This document shows, piece by piece, positions 37,117 to 47,274 of a stretch of 64,000 nt of DNA. The number at the start of each line of letters is the position of its first letter. Within the stretch, counting starts at the first letter, position 1. A model generated the notes under the pieces. That model was not told the origin of the DNA and made no database searches. It saw nothing but the letters and a program-made list of their open reading frames with translations. This DNA is from Bradyrhizobium australiense (GTDB lineage: Bacteria; Pseudomonadota; Alphaproteobacteria; Rhizobiales; Xanthobacteraceae). A program made the translations under genes and the position numbers. The stretch covers positions 1 through 64,000 of the forward strand of contig NZ_JAAVLX010000004.1 of NCBI RefSeq assembly GCF_013114825.1, given 5' to 3'.

Positions 37117-40100
37117 CTATTCGGCAGGCGCGGCAATCGCGGCCGGCCGGGATCGCTGCCGCAGCCGGTCGATCAGGAGGTAGATCACCGGCGTCGTGTA
37201 CAGCGTCAGGATTTGCGAGACGAACAATCCGCCGATGATGGTGATGCCGAGCGGCCGGCGCAGCTCGGTGCCGGGGCCGGTGGCAATGACCAGCGGAATA
37301 CCGGCGAACAACGCCGCCATCGTCGTCATCAGGATCGGCCGGAAGCGGACGCGGCACGCCTCGAAGATCGCTTCCGCCGACGACAGGCCGCGGTTGCGCT
37401 CGGCATCGAGCGCGAAATCAACCATCATGATGCCGTTCTTCTTGACGATGCCAATCAGCAGGATGATGCCGACAAAGGCGATCACGGTCAGCGGCGTATT
37501 CGTCACCTGCAGCGCCAGCAGCGCGCCGAGGCCTGCGGACGGCAAGGTCGAGATGATCGTGATCGGATGCGCCAGGCTCTCATAGAGTACGCCGAGCACG
37601 ATATACATCGCCACCAGTGCCCCGAGGATCAACAGCGGCTGCCGGCCGCTGGTCCTGTTGAAATCGCCAGCATTGCCGTCAAAGCTGCCGCGGATGCCTT
37701 CCGGCATGTGCAGTTCCTCGACCGCGCGCTGGATATTCGACGTCGCGACCTCCAGCGGCACGTCGGGCAGGAGATTGAACGAGACCGTGGTCGAAGGAAA
37801 AGATTGCGAGTGGTATACCGCGAGCGGCGACAGGCCGCGCTGGTAGCGCACCACCGCCGACAGCGGCACCTGGGCGTCGTTGGCGCCGGCCACGAAGATG
37901 CGCTCGAGGTTGGCAGGGTCGCTCTGGAATTTCGGATCGATCTCCAGCACCACCATGTACTGGTTGCGCTGGGTATAGATGATCGAAATCTGCCTCTGCG
38001 CGAACGCGTTGTTCAGGGCGTTGTCGATGTCCTGGACGCGAACCCCTAAGCTCGAAGCGGTCTTGCGGTCGATCACCAGCGACAATTGCAGCCCGCCGGG
38101 ATCGCGATCGCTCGAGATGTCGGTGATTCCCTCCACCGTCTCCATGCGCTTGGCAACCAGCGGCGCCCATTTCTGCAGGAGATCGAGGTTGGTACTGGAT
38201 AGGGTATACTGGTAATCGGAATCGCTCTGCCGGCCGCCGGTGCGAATGTCCTGCGCCGCGAACATGAACAGGCGGATGCCTGCCACCCGGTAGAGATTGC
38301 GCCGCAGACGATCGATCACCTGCGCCGTCGACATCCCTGCCCGCTCTTCCGGCGGCTTCAAGCTGATGAACATGGTGCCGCGATTGGAACCGCCGCCGCC
38401 CGGACCTGCGCTGCCGCCGAGCGAAGAGCCGACGCCGGCGACCGCCGGATCGGCCATCACGATATCGGCCAGTTGCTGCTGCAGCCCGAGCATCGCCTGA
38501 AAGGACGTGTCGGGGGATGCGCGTGTCGCGCCGATCACAAAACCGCTGTCGTCGGTCGGGAAATAGCCCTTGGGGGTTTTAATATAGAGCACCACCGTCA
38601 GCGCGATGGTGGCAAAGAACACGAGCAGGGTGAGGAACGGGAAGCCGAGCACCGCCCGCAGGGTCCAGGTGTAGAAGGAAACGATGCGCGACAGCGTGCC
38701 CTCGACCAGGCGGTCGAACCAGGTCGCGCGATCGGAGGTCGCCTCCTTGATGTAATGCGCGCAGATCATCGGCGTGATCGTCAGCGAGACGACGGTCGAG
38801 ACCACGATGGCAAAGGTCAGCGTCAGCGAGAACTCGCGCAGCAAGCGGCCGACGATCCCGTCCATGAAAATCAACGGCGTAAAAGCCGCGATCAGCGACA
38901 GGCTGATCGACAGCACGGTAAAGCCGATCTGCTTGGCGCCCTCGAGTGCCGCCGGATAGGGCGCCATGCCATGTTCGAGGTTGCGGTACATGTTCTCGAT
39001 CATGACGATGGCGTCGTCGACCACGAAGCCCACGGAAATCGCGAGCGCCATCAGCGACAGATTGTCGATCGAGAAGCCGGCGAGCCACATGCCGGCGCAG
39101 GTGCCGGCCAAAGCCAGCGGCACCGAGACGCCGGCTGCAATCGTCGGCGTCAGCCGGCGCAGGAACGCAAACACGACGATCATCACCAGGAACGCAGTCG
39201 CCAGCAGCGTGAACTGCATGTCGAGCACGCTGGCGCGGATGGTGCCGGTGCGGTCGACGAGGGTCGAAATCTCCACTCCGCCGGGCAGCCACTGCTTCAA
39301 TTCCGGCAACAGCGCCCGCACCCGGTCGACAGTGTCGATGACGTTGGCATCGCCTTGCTTGGTGATCTGAATCAGGACCGCCGGCTGCTTGTTGAACCAG
39401 GCGATCGAGCGGCTGTTGCGGACGGAGTCCTCGACATCGGCGACATCGGCAAGGCGGACGAAATTGCCGGCCGAACTCTTGACGATGATGTCGCGGAATT
39501 CGGCCGCGGTGCGCATCTGCTTGTTGGTCGCAATCGTCTCGCTCTGGCGGCCGCCGTTGAAGATGCCGACCGGCCCCAGCGGATTGGCGTTGATGATGGC
39601 GAGCCGCACGTCGTCGGTGGCGATTCCGGCATTCGACAGCGCCACCGGATTGAGCGCGATGCGCACAGCGGGCTGGTCAGCGCCGGTGACGTTCACTTCG
39701 CCGACACCTGGCACCTGCGAGATACGCTGCGCGATCACGGTATCGGCGACATCATACATCGCGCTGGTTGTCAGCGTCTTCGACGTCAGCGCCAGCACGA
39801 ACACCGGCGCGGCCGCGGGATTGGCCTTGCGGAATCGCGGCAGCGACGGCAGGTCGCTCGGCAGATCCGCCAGCGACGCATTGATCGCGGCTTGTACGTC
39901 GCGCGCGGCACGGTCGATATTGCGGCCGATCGAGAATTGCAGCTGGATGCTGGTGGTGCCGAGCGAACTGGTCGAGGTGATCTGGTCGAGGCCCGCGATC
40001 TGGCCGAGCCGGCGTTCCAGTGGGGCTGCAACGGTCGAGGCCATGATGGAAGGATCGGCGCCCGGACGCGTGGCGGACACCCGGATCATCGGAAAATCGA

Positions 40101-40221
40101 CGTTGGGTACCGACGATACCGGCAGAAAGACATACGCGACCATGCCGACCAGAAAGAGCCCGATCGCCAGCAGCGTGGTGCCCACCGGCCGGCGGATGAA
40201 GGGCTCCGAGATCGATGCCAT
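37117..40221 (-). CDS. RND multidrug efflux pump, MdtC-like
   Basis: A 1034-residue inner-membrane proton/drug antiporter of the HAE1 RND family. It has a canonical N terminus (SISEPFIRRPVGTTLLAIGLFL), two large periplasmic loops, 12 membrane segments, and the proton-relay DD in SVGFVVDDAIVMIENM. The ATG follows the stop of the first pump with no spacer (TAG-ATG). Two paired RND subunits in one operon are the MdtB/MdtC arrangement, in which heteromeric trimers form. Substrates are probably bile-salt-like detergents, flavonoids or drugs. Confidence 0.9.
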   Translation of the reverse strand: MASISEPFIRRPVGTTLLAIGLFLVGMVAYVFLPVSSVPNVDFPMIRVSATRPGADPSIMASTVAAPLERRLGQIAGLDQITSTSSLGTTSIQLQFSIGRNIDRAARDVQAAINASLADLPSDLPSLPRFRKANPAAAPVFVLALTSKTLTTSAMYDVADTVIAQRISQVPGVGEVNVTGADQPAVRIALNPVALSNAGIATDDVRLAIINANPLGPVGIFNGGRQSETIATNKQMRTAAEFRDIIVKSSAGNFVRLADVADVEDSVRNSRSIAWFNKQPAVLIQITKQGDANVIDTVDRVRALLPELKQWLPGGVEISTLVDRTGTIRASVLDMQFTLLATAFLVMIVVFAFLRRLTPTIAAGVSVPLALAGTCAGMWLAGFSIDNLSLMALAISVGFVVDDAIVMIENMYRNLEHGMAPYPAALEGAKQIGFTVLSISLSLIAAFTPLIFMDGIVGRLLREFSLTLTFAIVVSTVVSLTITPMICAHYIKEATSDRATWFDRLVEGTLSRIVSFYTWTLRAVLGFPFLTLLVFFATIALTVVLYIKTPKGYFPTDDSGFVIGATRASPDTSFQAMLGLQQQLADIVMADPAVAGVGSSLGGSAGPGGGGSNRGTMFISLKPPEERAGMSTAQVIDRLRRNLYRVAGIRLFMFAAQDIRTGGRQSDSDYQYTLSSTNLDLLQKWAPLVAKRMETVEGITDISSDRDPGGLQLSLVIDRKTASSLGVRVQDIDNALNNAFAQRQISIIYTQRNQYMVVLEIDPKFQSDPANLERIFVAGANDAQVPLSAVVRYQRGLSPLAVYHSQSFPSTTVSFNLLPDVPLEVATSNIQRAVEELHMPEGIRGSFDGNAGDFNRTSGRQPLLILGALVAMYIVLGVLYESLAHPITIISTLPSAGLGALLALQVTNTPLTVIAFVGIILLIGIVKKNGIMMVDFALDAERNRGLSSAEAIFEACRVRFRPILMTTMAALFAGIPLVIATGPGTELRRPLGITIIGGLFVSQILTLYTTPVIYLLIDRLRQRSRPAAIAAPAE

Positions 40222-43200
40222 CTACTGCATCCCCTCGGTGGCGCCCGCAACCGTGGGTCCGGGCGGCCCCGGGTCCGGCACGGCCTTCTCGATTTTGCGA
40301 TTGATCCGGTCGAGCGCCAGATAGATCACCGGCGTCGTATACAGCGTCAGCAACTGGCTCAGCAGCAAGCCGCCGATGATCGAAATGCCGAGCGGAAAGC
40401 GCAGCTCGGCGCCGGTGCCGCTTTCGATCGCCAGCGGCAGCGCGCCGAACAGCGCCGCCAGCGTCGTCATCATGATCGGCCGGAAACGCAACAGACAGGC
40501 TTGCACGATCGCGTCCGAGGGCGACATGCCCTGGTGCCGCTCCGCCTCCAGCGCGAAATCGATCATCATGATCGCGTTCTTCTTGACGATGCCCATCAGC
40601 AAGATAATGCCGATCAGGCCGATCACCGACAGGTCCTGCCCGAACAGCATCAGCGCCAGAATGGCGCCGACGCCGGCTGACGGCAGCGTCGAGAGAATCG
40701 TAATCGGGTGAATGTAGCTTTCGTAGAGCACGCCAAGCACGATGTAGATTGTTACGATCGCCGCCAGGATGAGCCATGGCTGCCCGGCGAGCGATTTCGA
40801 GAACTCGGCCGCATCACCCGCATAGACGCCGGCGATGCTGCCGGGCATGCCGATCCTGGTCTCGATCTTCTTGACCGCCTCGACCGCATCGCCCAGCGCC
40901 TCGCCGGGCGCGAGGTTGAAACTGAGCGAGACGGCTGGAAACTGCGCCAGATGCGAAATTGCCAGCGGCGCCGTGGTGCGGGTCAGCGTCGCCACCGCCG
41001 ATAGCGGCACCTGGGCGCCCGGCGCGCCGGCGGTGGTACTCGCGGCCCCCGGCAGATAGAGCTTTGACAGGATCGACGGATCGCGCTGGTACATCGGCAT
41101 CGCCTCCAGCACCACGCGATACTGGTTGGCCTGGCCGTAGATGGTCGAAATCTGCCGCTGCGCGAAGGCATCGTTGAGGGTGTCGTTAACCGCCTGGATG
41201 CTGACGCCGAGCTGGCCGGCGCGCTGGCGATCGATGTTGAGCGCGGCGCGCAAGCCGCCTTCCTGCGCTTCCGACGAGACGTCGCGGAATAGTGGATCCC
41301 GGCGCATTTCGGCGACGAGCTTTTGCGACCACAGCGCCACCTGCGCGGCATCGGTCCCGGTCAGCGTATATTGGTATTGCGAGCGGCTCGACTGGGTCGA
41401 GATCTGCACGTCCTGCACCGGCTGGAAATAGATCGTCATGCCGGGAATCGACGCGGTGCGTTGCTTCAGCCTGTCGACCACGACGGAAATATCGTCGTGC
41501 CGCTCGCCGCGTGGCCTAAGCGTCATCACCAGGCGCCCGACATTGGTGGTCGGATTGACCGAGCCCGCCCCGATCACGGAAACCACGCCGATCACATCCG
41601 GATCGGCCTGGATCGCAGCCGCGGCCTCCGCCTGCCGGGTCTGCATCTCCGCAAAGGAAACGTCGGGGCCGGCTTCTGTCACCGCCGTAATCGAAGCAGT
41701 GTCCTGCAGCGGCAAAAAGCCCTTCGGCGCGATCACATACATGAAGAGCGTCGCGGCAATGGTGCCGAACGTCACCAGAAGCGTCGCGCGCTGGCGCTGC
41801 AGCACCCACAGCAGCGTGCGATGATAGAAGGCGACCATGCGATCGATGAAGCGGCTGACGGCGGCAAGCCCCGGGACCGTCATCTCCTCGCCGACATGCT
41901 TCAATAGCCGCGAACACATCATCGGCGTCAGCGTCAGCGATACGATCGCCGAGGTCACGACCGCAATCGTCAGCGTGAGCGCAAATTCGCGGAACATGCG
42001 CCCGACCAGTCCGGACATGAACAGAAGTGGGATGAAGACCGCGATCAGCGATACCGTCAGCGAAATCACGGTAAAGCCGATTTCGCTGGCGCCCTTCAGC
42101 GACGCCTCCATCACGGATTCGCCGTTTTCCATGTGGCGGACGATGTTCTCGATCATCACGATGGCGTCGTCGACCACGAATCCGGTGCCGATCGTCAGCG
42201 CCATCAGCGACAGATTGTCGAGGCTGAAGCCGGAAAAATACATGATGCCGAAGCTCGTGATCAGCGAGAGCGGCAGCGCCACGCCCGCGATCAGGGTCGC
42301 CCGCAGCGATCGCAGGAACAGCAACACCACCAGCGTGACCAGCACCACGGAAAGGATCAGCGTGAACTGCACGTCCCGCACCGAGGCGCGGATGGTGACG
42401 GTGCGGTCGGAGACGATGGTCAAATTGACGCCAGCCGGAATCGCGCGCTGCACTTTTGGGATTTCCGCGCGGATCTGCCGGACGACCTCGATCACGTTGG
42501 CGCCGGGTTGCCGCTGGATATCGATAATCACCGCCGGCGTGCCCTGATACCAACCGCCGGTCCGGTCGTTTTCCAACCCGTCGATGATGATGGCGACGTC
42601 GCCGATCGTGACAGGTGAGCCGTTGCGATAGGCGATGATGATGGGCTTGTAGGCCTCCGCCGCCGCAATCTGGTCATTGGCGGCGATGGTGTAGGCCTGC
42701 TGCGCGCCGTCGAGCGATCCCTTCGGCCCTGAGACGTTGGCGCCCGCAATGGCGTTACGCAAATCTTCCATCGAGATGCCATAGGCCGCGAGCCGCGCCA
42801 GATCGGCCTGCACCCGCACCGCAGGCTTGAGCCCGCCGAGGATCGCAACGCGCCCGACACCGGAAATCTGGCTGAGCCGCTGGCCCAGGATCGTATCGGC
42901 GATATCGCTCATCGCGCGCAGCGAAATCGTCTCCGATGTCAGCGCCAGTGTCAGGACCGGCGCATCCGCCGGGTTCACCTTGGCGTAGGTCGGCGGATAC
43001 GGCAGATTCTTTGGCAGAATACCTGCCGCCGCATTGATCGCCGCCTGTACATCCTGGGTCGCGCCGTCGATGTCGCGGTTGAGGTCGAACTGCAGCGAAA
43101 TCTGGCTGACGCCGAACGAACTGGTCGACTGCATCGACGACAGCGACGGGATCTGCCCGAGCTGGCGCTCCAGCGGCGCGGTGATCAGGGATGCCACCAC

Positions 43201-43371
43201 GTCGGGGCTCGCGCCCGGCAGTTGCGTCGTCACCTGCACCGTCGGGAAATCGACCTGCGGCAGCGCCGATACCGGCAGCGCCCAATAGCCGAGCGCACCG
43301 CCGATCATCAGCGCGATCCCGAGTAGCGAGGTCGCGATCGGCCGGCGGATGAACGGTTCGGAGACGCTCAT
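40222..43371 (-). CDS. RND multidrug efflux pump, MdtB-like
   Basis: A 1049-residue RND transporter, first of the pair. The N terminus is SVSEPFIRRPIATSLLGIALM, and the DD relay is present in GTGFVVDDAIVMIENI. It has the full two-fold repeat with periplasmic docking loops (SIIYTQRN in the partner; STIYGQAN here). It is transcribed after the adaptor gene (45-base gap). With the next gene it would form a mixed MdtBC-type trimer. Confidence 0.9.
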   Translation of the reverse strand: MSVSEPFIRRPIATSLLGIALMIGGALGYWALPVSALPQVDFPTVQVTTQLPGASPDVVASLITAPLERQLGQIPSLSSMQSTSSFGVSQISLQFDLNRDIDGATQDVQAAINAAAGILPKNLPYPPTYAKVNPADAPVLTLALTSETISLRAMSDIADTILGQRLSQISGVGRVAILGGLKPAVRVQADLARLAAYGISMEDLRNAIAGANVSGPKGSLDGAQQAYTIAANDQIAAAEAYKPIIIAYRNGSPVTIGDVAIIIDGLENDRTGGWYQGTPAVIIDIQRQPGANVIEVVRQIRAEIPKVQRAIPAGVNLTIVSDRTVTIRASVRDVQFTLILSVVLVTLVVLLFLRSLRATLIAGVALPLSLITSFGIMYFSGFSLDNLSLMALTIGTGFVVDDAIVMIENIVRHMENGESVMEASLKGASEIGFTVISLTVSLIAVFIPLLFMSGLVGRMFREFALTLTIAVVTSAIVSLTLTPMMCSRLLKHVGEEMTVPGLAAVSRFIDRMVAFYHRTLLWVLQRQRATLLVTFGTIAATLFMYVIAPKGFLPLQDTASITAVTEAGPDVSFAEMQTRQAEAAAAIQADPDVIGVVSVIGAGSVNPTTNVGRLVMTLRPRGERHDDISVVVDRLKQRTASIPGMTIYFQPVQDVQISTQSSRSQYQYTLTGTDAAQVALWSQKLVAEMRRDPLFRDVSSEAQEGGLRAALNIDRQRAGQLGVSIQAVNDTLNDAFAQRQISTIYGQANQYRVVLEAMPMYQRDPSILSKLYLPGAASTTAGAPGAQVPLSAVATLTRTTAPLAISHLAQFPAVSLSFNLAPGEALGDAVEAVKKIETRIGMPGSIAGVYAGDAAEFSKSLAGQPWLILAAIVTIYIVLGVLYESYIHPITILSTLPSAGVGAILALMLFGQDLSVIGLIGIILLMGIVKKNAIMMIDFALEAERHQGMSPSDAIVQACLLRFRPIMMTTLAALFGALPLAIESGTGAELRFPLGISIIGGLLLSQLLTLYTTPVIYLALDRINRKIEKAVPDPGPPGPTVAGATEGMQ

Positions 43372-43416
43372 GGTTGCGTGCTCACTTGCGAATTCATTTC
43401 AGGCGGGCGGCGTCAA

Positions 43417-44841
43417 TCATGGCTGCGACTTCGCAGCGCCGCCCGTTGGCTCGGCTGGTGCCGGGCCGGTTTGTCCCTTCTGATCGCCCTCGCCGCGCTC
43501 GCGCTTGCCGCGGTGCTCGACGTCTTTGCCCTGAGTTTCCTTGCCCTGACCATCCTTGCCTTGCTGGGCCTGTCCGTCTTTGCCCTGACCTCCCTTGGCG
43601 TCCGGCGAACGGCTGCGCTTGCGTGGCGCGAGGTCGGCGGTCGGTGCCCGATCGTCCGTCCCGATCAGCACCTTGGCGCCGTCGGACAAATTGGCAAAGC
43701 CGGTGGTCACGACGCGGTCCGAGGTGGTAAGCCCGCTCGCGATCACGGCGTCATTCTCGTTCTGCTGCGTCACCACGACCGGCTTCGCGGTCGCGACATT
43801 GTCGGGGCCGATCACATAGCTGAACGTACCGACGGGGCCGCGCTGCACGGCCGACGCGGGCACCACGATCGCCTTCTCCAGCGTCTCGACCTTCAGCCGC
43901 ACATTGACGAATTGTCCGGGCCAGAGCTGGAATTTGGCGTTGGGAAATTCGGCCTTGAGCTTCAGCGTGCCGGTGGTCGGGTCGACCTGATTGTCGATGC
44001 CTTTGAGCGTACCTGTATCGATGACCGTCACGCTGTCGTTGCCGAACACGTCCACCGTCAACACACCCTTGGCGGCGGCGGCGTTGACCCGCACGATCTG
44101 CTGCTGCGGCAGGCTGAACTGCACCGCGATCGGCTGCAATTGGGTGATGATGACGAGGCCGGTAACATCAGAGGCGCGGATGATGTTGCCCTGGTCGACC
44201 TGGCGCAGGCCGGCGCGCCCGGACAACGGCGCGATCACCTTGGTGTAGCCGAGCATCGCCTTGGCATTATCGATCGCGGCCTGATCGGCCTGCACCAGTG
44301 CTTCCTGCTGGGCGACCACGGCGCGCTGCGTATCGGCCTGCTGCTTGGAGCCGGCGTTGGATGCGGCAAGTTGCTGATAGCGCGCCAGATCGAGCTTCTG
44401 GTTGGCGAGCAGCGCCTCGTCCTGCGCCTTCTTCGCCACCGCCTGATCGTACTGCGCCTGGTAGATGACGGGATCGATCTCGGCCAGCACGTCGCCCTGC
44501 TTGACGTCCTGGCCTTCGACGAAGTTCACCTTGATCAGCTTGCCGTCGACCTGTGCGCGCACCGTCACCGTGTTCAGCGCGCGGACCGAGCCCACGGCAT
44601 CGAGATAGACGGGCACGTCCTGCGTTCGCGGTGTCGCCGCCAACACCGGCACCGGGAGATCGGGACGTGCGCCGGGACCGCCGCGGCCGCTCTGCTTCTG
44701 CTGAAAGGCGTTCCAGCCGAGATAGCCGAGGCCGCCCAGAATCAACAGCGTGATCGAAAGCGACACCATCCGCCGGCCAATGCCGCGCGCGACGCGCTTG
44801 CCCGCCGTCTTCGTGTCCTTTACTTCCGGCTTAAAGAGCAT
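43417..44841 (-). CDS. periplasmic adaptor (membrane fusion) protein of RND efflux, MdtA-like
   Basis: About 474 residues. An N-terminal membrane anchor (MVSLSITLLILGGLGYLGW) is followed by the lipoyl/barrel-sandwich halves (VRAQVDGKLIKVNFVEGQDVKQGDVLAEID), a helical hairpin, and beta-barrel regions (LKAEFPNAKFQLWPGQFVNVRL). The C-terminal 90 residues are an unusual Lys/Gly/Asp/Gln-rich low-complexity tail (GKDGQAQQGKDGQGKETQGK). The ATG at MLFKPEVK is used because it overlaps the preceding OMF gene by 11 bases. Confidence 0.9.
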   Translation of the reverse strand: MLFKPEVKDTKTAGKRVARGIGRRMVSLSITLLILGGLGYLGWNAFQQKQSGRGGPGARPDLPVPVLAATPRTQDVPVYLDAVGSVRALNTVTVRAQVDGKLIKVNFVEGQDVKQGDVLAEIDPVIYQAQYDQAVAKKAQDEALLANQKLDLARYQQLAASNAGSKQQADTQRAVVAQQEALVQADQAAIDNAKAMLGYTKVIAPLSGRAGLRQVDQGNIIRASDVTGLVIITQLQPIAVQFSLPQQQIVRVNAAAAKGVLTVDVFGNDSVTVIDTGTLKGIDNQVDPTTGTLKLKAEFPNAKFQLWPGQFVNVRLKVETLEKAIVVPASAVQRGPVGTFSYVIGPDNVATAKPVVVTQQNENDAVIASGLTTSDRVVTTGFANLSDGAKVLIGTDDRAPTADLAPRKRSRSPDAKGGQGKDGQAQQGKDGQGKETQGKDVEHRGKRERGEGDQKGQTGPAPAEPTGGAAKSQP

Positions 44842-46318
44842 TGACCGGCCTTTCCATCCTAGGCTCCCAGCCGCCCCCCAGCGCCTGATAGAGACTGACG
44901 ATCGCCAGCAGCCGGGCCAGTTGGGCCTGCGACAGCGCATCCTCCGCCTGGAACAATGTCAGCTGCGTATTTAGCACAACCACGATGTCAGCGGTTCCTG
45001 CCCGCAACTGTTGCTCGGACAATTCAAACGCCCGCCGCGACGCCGCCACGACCTCGCGCTGAAGCCGCAGTTTCTCCGTTGTCTGGCGAATCGACATCAG
45101 GGCGTTGTCGACATCGGCAAAGGCTTGCACCACCGTCTTGCGGTAGGTTTGCAGCAGTTCGTCCTGCCGCGCCTTGGTGAACTCGAAATTGCCGAGGATC
45201 CTGCCGCCATCGAAGATCGGTTGGGTCAGGCTGCCGACCATGCTGAAGAACGCGGCATGCGGTTGAAACAGCGAGGCCAACGCCGAGCTTTGATAGCCGC
45301 CCTGCCCGGTCAATTGAATGCTCGGAAAGAACTGCGCGCGGGCGTTGCCGATATTGGCGGTCGCCGAGGCGAGCTGGGCTTCCTGGCGGCGGATGTCAGG
45401 CCGTTGCGTCAGCAACTCAGAAGGCAGGCCCGGCGTGACTCGGGGCGCGGCGATCTGGTTGAGCGACCCCCCGGTGACACGCACGGCTTCCGGCGGCCGC
45501 GACACTAGCGTTGCCAGCGCGTTGATATTCTGGTCGAGCGTCTGCCGCAGCGGCGGCACCAGCGCGCGCTGGTTGGCGAGAATGCTCTCCTGCTGAGCGA
45601 CATCAAGGTCGGTGCCGGTGCCGGCCTTGAAGCGGTCGCGGATGGCATTGAGGATGCGCTCGGCGCTGGCGATATTTCGCTGCGCGGTGCGAATCCGGTC
45701 CTGCGCCGCCAGCACCTGGAAATAGGCGTTGCCAACCGTCGTCAGCGTGGTCAGCGCCACGACGTCGCGATCGAAACGGTTGGCGACCGCGGTCTCTTCC
45801 GCCGCTTGGGCGGCTTCGCGATTCTTGCCCCAGAAATCCAGCTCGTAGCTGGCGCTGAGCGAGCCCGAGTAATTGACCACCTCGCGGCCGCCAATGGACA
45901 GACCGCTGGCGCTCGATCCGGAGGTGCGGGAATAGCTCTCCGAGCCGCTGCCGCTGAGACTTGGCAGCAGCGCCGCGCCCGCGATTCGTGCCTGCGCATC
46001 GGCCTGCCTGAACCGCGCGGTGGCGGCTGCGATATCCAGATTGACAGTCTGCGCTTCTTCCATCAGGCCCGTCAGCTCCCGCGAACGGAAGCCACGCCAC
46101 CAGTCGAGCGTTGGCGGCGCGTCCGCGGCCTTCGAAAGCCGGGCCGCCTTGTAGCCGTCGGGTATGTCGAGCGCAGGATCGGGAAGATCCTTGGTCAGGA
46201 TACAGCCTGCGGAGCTGGCGACGAGGCCAAGCTTGGTAAGCCATCGCGCCAGTCGCTTGCCGTCCGCGATGAGAACAGGCCACGCTTTGATCGCAGCCAT
46301 TGCAATTCGCTGGGTCAC
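44831..46318 (-). CDS. outer-membrane efflux lipoprotein, NodT family
   Basis: A 495-residue OMF protein. A lipobox LVASSAGC near residues 32-39 indicates a lipoprotein. The TolC/OprM/NodT pattern follows (LDWWRGFRSRELTGLMEEAQTVNLDIAAA; YELDFWGKNREAAQ; LLTQRPDIRRQEAQLASATANIGNARAQFFPSI). Start is GTG with GGAG 7 bases upstream. It is the first gene of the four-gene efflux operon, OMF - adaptor - pump - pump. The tripartite pump would run from inner membrane to outside. Confidence 0.9.
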   Translation of the reverse strand: MTQRIAMAAIKAWPVLIADGKRLARWLTKLGLVASSAGCILTKDLPDPALDIPDGYKAARLSKAADAPPTLDWWRGFRSRELTGLMEEAQTVNLDIAAATARFRQADAQARIAGAALLPSLSGSGSESYSRTSGSSASGLSIGGREVVNYSGSLSASYELDFWGKNREAAQAAEETAVANRFDRDVVALTTLTTVGNAYFQVLAAQDRIRTAQRNIASAERILNAIRDRFKAGTGTDLDVAQQESILANQRALVPPLRQTLDQNINALATLVSRPPEAVRVTGGSLNQIAAPRVTPGLPSELLTQRPDIRRQEAQLASATANIGNARAQFFPSIQLTGQGGYQSSALASLFQPHAAFFSMVGSLTQPIFDGGRILGNFEFTKARQDELLQTYRKTVVQAFADVDNALMSIRQTTEKLRLQREVVAASRRAFELSEQQLRAGTADIVVVLNTQLTLFQAEDALSQAQLARLLAIVSLYQALGGGWEPRMERPVNAL

Positions 46319-46711
46319 ACCCGTTCTCCACCGGACAAATCCCGGCCCGGCGCAATGCGCGCGCTTCTCCTGATGGGCTGGGGTAGGTTCACGGGGGTGA
46401 TGCTTCCGTTGGATCCGAGCCCGATACTAGCCTTGCGATCTGCACGCGGACAGCCCCGCGCAGCCCCTCGCCGATCGTGCTTTTAGGTGCGTAAAACGGG
46501 CGGCAAAGAGCTCTCTACCCTTGTTTTATAGGGCTTGGAACAATTTCGGGACGCCGCAGGGCCGCCGAATTCTTACGAAGATTTCATGGGTTTTTTCCCC
46601 TGTTCTAGCGTCCGACACCGGCTCATCGCACAGCGAGGCCCCGGCCTGTGGCCGATTTGAAACTCCGGGAACAGCCCCCGTATCTCGCACCGTGCAATGG
46701 AGGGCCCCAAA
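46319..46711. other. divergent promoter region, no gene
   Basis: About 390 bases between the leftward efflux operon and the rightward flavoprotein remnant. No gene or clear operator was recognised; promoters for both directions must lie here. Confidence 0.4.
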
Positions 46712-47260
46712 ATGCGGGTCGCGGTGGTGGTACGGGAATCAGCGGCAATGCCGCGGCCTGGACCTTGTCGAAACATTATCCGGTCACCGTCTACGACCGC
46801 GAACTTAGGCCCGGCGGCCACAGCCATACCGTCAGCATCGACTATGATGGCGCGCGGCTTGCGGTCGACATCGGCTTCATCGTGTACAACGAACAGAATT
46901 ATCCGGACCTCACGGCGCTGTTCGCCCATCTCGGCGTCGAAACCGTCGAAAGCTGCATGAGTTTTGCGGTGACGGCGGACACCGGCCGCTTCGAGTGGAA
47001 AGGCGGCGGCAATAACTGGTTCGAGACCACACGCGGGTTGTTCGCGCAGCCTCGCAACCTGTTGTCGCCCTCCTGTCTCTGGATGCTCCGTGACATCCTC
47101 ACCTTCAACCAGCAGAGCATTGAGGAAGGCGCTGCGGCTCTGGCTCACGGGCATGCGGCTGGTCCCGCGGAAGGACGCAGCCTTCAATACTGGCTTGGCG
47201 ACGGGCAAATCCAACGATTATACTTCGCCCGCGTTGTCCGCCCATGCCAAGGATTGAAGC
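46712..47260 (+). pseudogene. truncated NAD/FAD-dependent oxidoreductase
   Basis: The ATG at 46712 (MRVAVV, with GGAGGG upstream) begins the dinucleotide-binding loop, but one base is missing near 46730, and the continuation GTGISGNAAAWTLSKHYPV reads in another frame. It then follows the amine-oxidase-like flavoprotein usually beside cyclopropane synthase (GFIVYNEQNYPDLTALFAHLGVETV; WFETTRGLFAQPRNLLSPS) until about 47130. The remaining two-thirds are absent. The next 120 bases match no part of the protein and may be the end of another lost gene. The open frame runs on into cfa. Confidence 0.72.
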
Positions 47261-47274
47261 AGGGCCGATCGGTC

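Noticed and set aside
38473..40680. A 735-codon frame opposite the RND pumps
   Set aside because: Antisense shadow of the efflux genes with implausible Arg/His/Gln composition.
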